A stretch of 10,180 bases of DNA. It comes from Anaerolineaceae bacterium. GTDB lineage: Bacteria > Chloroflexota > Anaerolineae > Anaerolineales > Anaerolineaceae. The notes below the pieces were generated by a model. That model made no database searches. It saw only the letters and a program-made list of their open reading frames with translations, and was not told the DNA's origin. Positions 6,541 to 10,180 of this stretch are shown here, piece by piece. The first letter of the stretch is position 1; every line of letters begins with the position of its first letter. A program made the translations under genes and the position numbers. Location of the stretch: the NCBI GenBank assembly GCA_021107195.1, contig JAIOTF010000034.1:1-10180 (forward strand), read 5' to 3'.

Positions 6541-7034
6541 GTCGAACGGTTACACCCATTGAGGGTGCGGGTGATCCGCTCGCTGCGCTGCGGGCCCTCG
6601 TAAGAGAGCAGAGATTGTTAATACCGTCGAACGGTTACACCCATTGAGGGTGCGGGTGATCCGCTCGCTGAGCTGCGGGCCCTCGTAAGAGAGCAGAGAT
6701 TGTTAATACCGTCGAACGGTTACACCCATTGAGGGTGCGGGTGATCCGCTCGCTGCGCTGCGTGCCCTTGTGAGAGAGCAGAGATTGTTAATACCGCTGA
6801 ACGGTTACACCCATTGAGGGTGCGGGTGATCCGTTCGCTGAGCTGCGGGCCCTCGTAAGAGAGTAGAGATTGTTAATACCGTCGAACGGTTACACCCATT
6901 GAGGGTGCGTGTGATCCGCTCGCTGAGCTGCGGGCCCTCGTAAGAGAGCAGAGATTGTTAATACCGTCGAACGGTTACACCCATTGAGGGTGTGTGTGAT
7001 CCGCTCGCTGCGCTGCGTGCCCTTGTGAGAGAGC
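6541..7034. repeat. Six tandem copies of an 85-bp unit derived from the tRNA 5' region
   Basis: Units begin GTCGAACGGTTACACCC (GCTGAACGG in the fourth) at 6541, 6626, 6711, 6796, 6881 and 6966, exactly 85 bp apart; the last is cut short at about 7034. On the minus strand each contains GGGCCCGCAGCTCAGCG, the tRNA 5' acceptor strand and D arm with one change, then a CACCC/GGGTG hairpin in place of the anticodon arm, then TAACCGTTCG as in the tRNA 3' anticodon stem, with no T arm. The leader CTCTTACGA before the tRNA is also shared. Copies 3 and 6 share a variant (GTGCCCTTGTGAGAG). There are no unique spacers, and no coding gene is seen in this stretch. The array lies between the DUF2461 stop and the tRNA 5' end. 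Confidence 0.92.
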
Positions 7035-7054
7035 GTAAGCAAGAAAAAATTATA

Positions 7055-7762
7055 TCACGCAGGCCGATTGCTTTCCAGCATTTGATGCAGCCAGTTGTGC
7101 AGGGGGGCCATCTTGCGGAAGTGCTCAAAACAGATGTCGATCAGATCGACAGCATAGAATTCGTCCGGGATGGGGCCTTCCAGACCGGCGTGGAGGCCTT
7201 TGTACAACAGCAGCTCAGCATTCTCCTCGGTGACCGGGTAGCCGCGCGGCGGGCGTTTATACTGCTCGCCGCCGATCTTGTAGCCGCTGGTTTGTACTTT
7301 GGCGATGATCTTGTTCAGGGCTGAACTGTGTTCCTCGTTCACCACCCGCCGCCGGTACGCGGCCAGTGCGTCGCGGGAGAAGAGATGCACGCCGGTATAC
7401 AGGATCAGGCGGTCATGTTCCAGATGGAAGTAATAGCCTGAGTTTCGCGTTTTTTTGCTGCTGCCCTGCCACCAGAGGATCCCCAGAAAGGGTTTGTAGG
7501 GTGTTTTGTTGGGTGAGAAGCGCAGGTCGCGCTGGATGCGGAAAATGGAGCCTGATCCGTTCAGTCGTGTGTCGGCCACCACGTCCGGGGTGATCTGGCG
7601 CAGGCACGCGCCCAGATCGCGCACGAAGGCCTGGGCAATGGGTAGGATCTGTTCTTTGTAGAACTTGCGGTTTTCACGAAACCATTCCCGGTTGTTATTC
7701 TCGGCGAGGCCTTTATAGAAATCCCGGGTACCTAGTGGGAACCCGGTAAATCGCTTGGACAT
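7055..7762 (-). CDS. DUF2461 (TIGR02453) family protein
   Basis: A 235-residue protein of the DUF2461 family, full length for the family. Diagnostic parts are the N-terminal FPLGTRDFYKGLAENNNREWFRENR (residues about 8-32), the ADTRLNGSGSIFRIQRDLRFSPNKTPYKP block (63-91), GYYFHLEHD and GVHLFSRDAL. Members are widespread cytosolic proteins of unknown function. The ATG at 7762 has a perfect AGGAGG 5 nt upstream. It is divergent from the sulfotransferase-like gene, and its 3' end runs into the tandem-repeat array with no obvious terminator, so readthrough toward the tRNA is possible. A TATAAT on the minus strand at 7801-7796 could be its -10, but no good -35 is seen. Confidence 0.9.
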   Translation of the reverse strand: MSKRFTGFPLGTRDFYKGLAENNNREWFRENRKFYKEQILPIAQAFVRDLGACLRQITPDVVADTRLNGSGSIFRIQRDLRFSPNKTPYKPFLGILWWQGSSKKTRNSGYYFHLEHDRLILYTGVHLFSRDALAAYRRRVVNEEHSSALNKIIAKVQTSGYKIGGEQYKRPPRGYPVTEENAELLLYKGLHAGLEGPIPDEFYAVDLIDICFEHFRKMAPLHNWLHQMLESNRPA

Positions 7763-7836
7763 TTTTCCTCCTGATCGACCGTACTGCTTACTATGATTAT
7801 AGCGATTTTTTGGATTTATATCATCGCCAGGGCAGG

Positions 7837-7865
7837 CTGAAATCTTTTGGGTTTTCCGTTACAAT
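7837..7865 (+). promoter_or_regulatory. Possible promoter of the sulfotransferase-like gene
   Basis: CTGAAA (7837-7842) and TACAAT (7860-7865) lie 17 nt apart, with four and five matches to the sigma70 consensus. They end about 46 nt before the ATG at 7912. This is a moderate match in an AT-rich divergent gap, so it is only a candidate. Confidence 0.35.
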
Positions 7866-7911
7866 ATAGACCAGATAGATATACTTCCACCGCAGTTCTT
7901 TGGGAGCGATC

Positions 7912-9213
7912 ATGTTCTTCAATTTTAAATTGTTCTTTCGCCAGCAGTTCAAGACTTTGTTCCATGCGGAAGGTACGCATTTCCGCCTGACCGGCAAACG
8001 CATCGGCGTGCTGCTGATATTTTATCTGGTGTTTCCGCTGATCGAGTTATGCAATTGGATCGGTTTCACCCTCGATGACCTGTTTTATTTTCAGTATCGC
8101 AAGCAAAAGGTCAATCATCCTGTCTTTGTGCTGGGCAATTACCGCAGCGGCACAACGTTTTTGCACCGGCTGCTGGCGCTGGATAAACGTTCCTTTACCG
8201 CTATGGCGGGTTGGGAAATCTTCATCGCCCCATCGATCATCCAGCGCAAGATCGTGCGTGGTTTCTTTTCGCTGGACCGTGCGCTGGGCGGGCATATTGC
8301 CACCGCACTGGACCGTTTCTGGCAGAAGAAGGTACAGAAGAATGTCAGCTTTCATCAGTTGGGTGTTACCGAGCCGGAAGAGGATGAGGGTATCCTGGCC
8401 CATATTTATTCCGGGATCATTCCCTGGAACATGTTTCCGGTGATGGAGGATGGGGTACCGGAGTATGCTACCTTTGACACTTCCCTGACCGAACGCGATA
8501 AGCGGCGCGTGATGACTTTCTACCGGCGCTGCGTGCAGCGTCATCTGTATGCTCATGGTGGAGGCAAGCGCTATCTTTCCAAGAGCCCTTCGTTCTCGGG
8601 CAAGGTGGATGCGTTGTATCAGGCTTTCCCGGATGCCAAGATCATTTATCTGATCCGCAATCCGCTGGAGATGGTGCCTTCGCAAGTCAGCATGTGGGCC
8701 TTTAAATGGAACGTGACCTGCTCGCCGCTGGACAGCTATCCTTATGAAGATGAACTGTTGGAGATGATCAAATACTGGTATCAGCATCCGTTGGAGCGGC
8801 TGGCTGAGGCGCCGGAAGACAGTTATATGATCGTGCGCTTTGACAAGCTGGTATCCGACCCGCAGGCGGTTGTACGGCAGGTGTATGACCATTTTGGTTT
8901 CACAATGGGCGGCCGTTATGAGAAGCAGTTGGTGCGCCAGGCCCGCCGGGCGAAGAAGCGTGCCAGCAAGACCAGATATTCGTTGAAAGCTATGGGTTTA
9001 ACCGAGCGGCAGATCGCGGCCAGGTTTGGCGATGTGATGCGGCGCTTTAAGTTTCCGGGGGGAGAGCGGCAGCGACCGCGTGTCCGTCGTCAGATGAAGC
9101 GCTATGAACGACGCATAGCGCGCCTGGTATACAAAAAGCCGCAGCGACAGGGGCGTTTGCGGGTGCGTTTTTCGCGCCGCGCTGTGAGAAGGCTGATAAA
9201 AGAGCCTGTATGA
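7912..9213 (+). CDS. Sulfotransferase family protein (Sulfotransfer_3 type) with membrane helix
   Basis: A 433-residue protein. The ATG at 7912 was chosen because GGGAG lies 5 nt before it; a TTG at 7900 would add four residues. A hydrophobic helix at about 31-52 (IGVLLIFYLVFPLIELCNWI) suggests membrane anchoring near the N-terminus. GNYRSGTTFLHR (75-86) is the 5'-phosphosulfate loop of PAPS-dependent sulfotransferases, and KIIYLIRNPLEMVPSQ (about 243-258) the 3'-phosphate region with its conserved Arg and Ser. The family transfers sulfate from PAPS to hydroxyl groups of lipids, sugars or other acceptors; the acceptor here is unknown. The last 60 residues are strikingly rich in Arg and Lys. 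The gene stands alone with its own terminator. Confidence 0.85.
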   Translation: MFFNFKLFFRQQFKTLFHAEGTHFRLTGKRIGVLLIFYLVFPLIELCNWIGFTLDDLFYFQYRKQKVNHPVFVLGNYRSGTTFLHRLLALDKRSFTAMAGWEIFIAPSIIQRKIVRGFFSLDRALGGHIATALDRFWQKKVQKNVSFHQLGVTEPEEDEGILAHIYSGIIPWNMFPVMEDGVPEYATFDTSLTERDKRRVMTFYRRCVQRHLYAHGGGKRYLSKSPSFSGKVDALYQAFPDAKIIYLIRNPLEMVPSQVSMWAFKWNVTCSPLDSYPYEDELLEMIKYWYQHPLERLAEAPEDSYMIVRFDKLVSDPQAVVRQVYDHFGFTMGGRYEKQLVRQARRAKKRASKTRYSLKAMGLTERQIAARFGDVMRRFKFPGGERQRPRVRRQMKRYERRIARLVYKKPQRQGRLRVRFSRRAVRRLIKEPV

Positions 9214-9236
9214 ATCGAGCAACCAGGAATGATTGG

Positions 9237-9268
9237 CGGTTGTTCTGTTCGCGGACAGCCGTTTTTTT
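9237..9268 (+). terminator. Rho-independent terminator of the sulfotransferase-like gene
   Basis: CGGTTGT (9237-9243) pairs with ACAGCCG (9255-9261) with one G-T wobble; two more inner pairs are possible around a TGTTCGC loop. Seven T's follow at 9262-9268. It lies about 24 nt after the stop codon. Confidence 0.85.
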
Positions 9269-9282
9269 GTTGTGGGTACTTT

Positions 9283-9344
9283 GTAGTGACGACCTCAGTC
9301 GTTCTTTAAAATTGGATAGGTGTGACGAATAAATTCGTTACTAC
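9283..9344. repeat. REP-like palindromic element at the end of the S9 peptidase gene
   Basis: Two related palindromic halves face each other: GTAGTGACGACCTCAGTCGT from 9283 (stem ACGAC/GTCGT) and, on the other strand, GTAGTAACGAATTTATTCGT from 9344 (stem ACGAAT/ATTCGT). The right half overlaps the TAG stop of the S9 peptidase gene. The design looks like a short intergenic repeat (REP or MITE-like); it could also end transcription from the right, though no T run follows. Confidence 0.5.
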
Positions 9345-10180
9345 GCTTTTGCCGGTGTTTTCCCCAAAGCCTGATCAAAGAAATCCGCCAGGCGCGTGAA
9401 GAGCCGCTGCTGGTTGCCGGGTTTGAGGATACCGTGGCCTTCATCGGGGAAGACCAGCAGCTCATAGGGGATGTGATGTTCGTCCAGGCGGGCGGTGACC
9501 TGATGCACATTCTCAGGGGTCACGTTGGGGTCCTGGCTGCCCTGCACGATCAGCAACGCGCCGCGGATGTTCTCTACAAAATGCACTGGCGAACGGGTGT
9601 GGTATTTCTTCGGGAGCTCCTGCGGCGTGCCGCCCATCATGTCGGTGCTGAGCGGGCGCAGGTCGGGACGGGTGGTTTCGTAGTCGGTAACCAGGTCCGT
9701 CATCCCGCAGATGGGGGCAGCGGCGGCGATTACCTCCGGCGGCCAGCGGGTGATCAGACACCAGGCGCTGTACCCGCCAAAGGAGGTGCCGGTCACGCCC
9801 ACCCGGCCGGGTTCGGCCAGCCCGGCGGCGATCAGGGCTTGTGCGCCGCTGGCGATGTCGTCCTGTTCCCGGCCGCCCCAGCCATCTTCCTTGATCTTTT
9901 CACGGTAGGCGAGGCCAAAGCCAGTGCTGCCGCGATAGTTGACGGTCAGCACGTTGAAGCCGCGCGCCAGGTAGTATTGCAATTCAGGGCGCAGGTAGTT
10001 CTCGGCGTGCATTGTAGGGCCGCCGTGGATGCGGATGATCGCCCTTTTGGCGTTGGATGCAGTGCGGTATAACCAACCCTGGATTTGTGTGCCGTCTGTG
10101 GATGTCCAGCGGAAGTCTTCCGGCAGTACCAGGCGTTGGCGGTCGTCGAGCTCGGTCACCTGCCACAGGTGGGTCAGGGA
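9341..10180 (-). CDS. S9 (prolyl oligopeptidase) family serine peptidase, C-terminal part
   Basis: The frame is open to the right edge of the window, so the N-terminus (usually a beta-propeller) is missing; 279 codons are seen. A GTG at 10159 is in frame, but the codons before it also read as protein (SLTHLWQ), so it is not taken as the start. The rest is an alpha/beta-hydrolase domain of the S9 family: RIHGGPT, NYRGSTGFG, the nucleophile in GTSFGGY (Ser codon near 9784), the Asp in GSQDPNV (near 9532) and the His in PDEGHGI (near 9436), giving a complete catalytic triad. Such enzymes cleave oligopeptides or act as acylaminoacyl peptidases, usually in the cytosol. It converges with the sulfotransferase-like gene. 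Confidence 0.92.
   Translation of the reverse strand, partial: SLTHLWQVTELDDRQRLVLPEDFRWTSTDGTQIQGWLYRTASNAKRAIIRIHGGPTMHAENYLRPELQYYLARGFNVLTVNYRGSTGFGLAYREKIKEDGWGGREQDDIASGAQALIAAGLAEPGRVGVTGTSFGGYSAWCLITRWPPEVIAAAAPICGMTDLVTDYETTRPDLRPLSTDMMGGTPQELPKKYHTRSPVHFVENIRGALLIVQGSQDPNVTPENVHQVTARLDEHHIPYELLVFPDEGHGILKPGNQQRLFTRLADFFDQALGKTPAKA

Noticed and set aside
6541..7034. CRISPR array
   Set aside because: The 85-bp units follow one another directly and are nearly identical throughout, so there are no unique spacers, and no cas genes are present.
6541..7034. Array of six functional tRNA genes
   Set aside because: Each unit lacks a T arm and the 3' acceptor strand, and the anticodon arm is replaced by a different hairpin.
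8047..8892. Minus-strand 281-codon frame
   Set aside because: It is antisense to the sulfotransferase-like gene, which has both cofactor-binding motifs; the minus frame shows no domain.
9434..10072. Plus-strand 212-codon frame
   Set aside because: It is antisense to the S9 peptidase domain with its full catalytic triad; its Ala/Gly/Val-rich translation is typical of a GC-rich shadow frame.

Overview
This is a bacterial window that joins a mobile island to its chromosomal insertion point. Island genes fill positions 1 to about 6440; from the tRNA rightward the DNA looks like ordinary chromosome. The mix of genes (BREX, a small HTH/zinc-ribbon protein paired with an integrase, a DUF2461 protein, a Sulfotransfer_3-type enzyme, an S9 peptidase) and the mid-range GC suggest a Chloroflexota (Anaerolineae-like) genome. 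That assignment is inference from gene flavour only and is weak.

Left part (1-3619, all minus strand): the start of a BREX phage-defence operon, read right to left: a 66-residue excisionase-like HTH protein, BrxA (DUF1819), BrxB (DUF1788), and the first 728 residues of the BrxC ATPase, which runs off the window. The genes overlap or nearly touch (ATGA overlap, 11-nt overlap, 14-nt gap) and share one visible promoter. The pglX, pglZ and brxL or helicase genes that would settle the BREX type must lie to the left, outside the window.

Middle part (3720-6390): a control and integration module. An XRE-family repressor and a four-helix membrane protein overlap on the minus strand. Divergent from them are a small HTH/zinc-ribbon protein and a tyrosine recombinase on the plus strand. 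The intergenic region holds a perfect consensus sigma70 promoter (TTGACA, 17 nt, TATAAT) facing right, a weaker one facing left in the same bases, and a perfect 18-bp palindrome over the rightward start point. It resembles a lysogeny-type switch for the integrase. The integrase is split by a -1 frame change at a run of seven A's, although its whole catalytic set is present.

Boundary (6440-7034): the integrase ends about 50 nt from the 3' end of a CAU-anticodon tRNA, the classic attachment arrangement. On the other (5') side of the tRNA lie six tandem 85-bp repeats. Each resembles the tRNA leader plus the 5' part of the same tRNA without the T arm.

Right part (7055-10180): a DUF2461 gene (minus) divergent from a sulfotransferase-like gene (plus) that has a clear terminator, then a REP-like palindromic element and the C-terminal catalytic domain of an S9 prolyl-oligopeptidase-family enzyme (minus, N-terminus outside the window).
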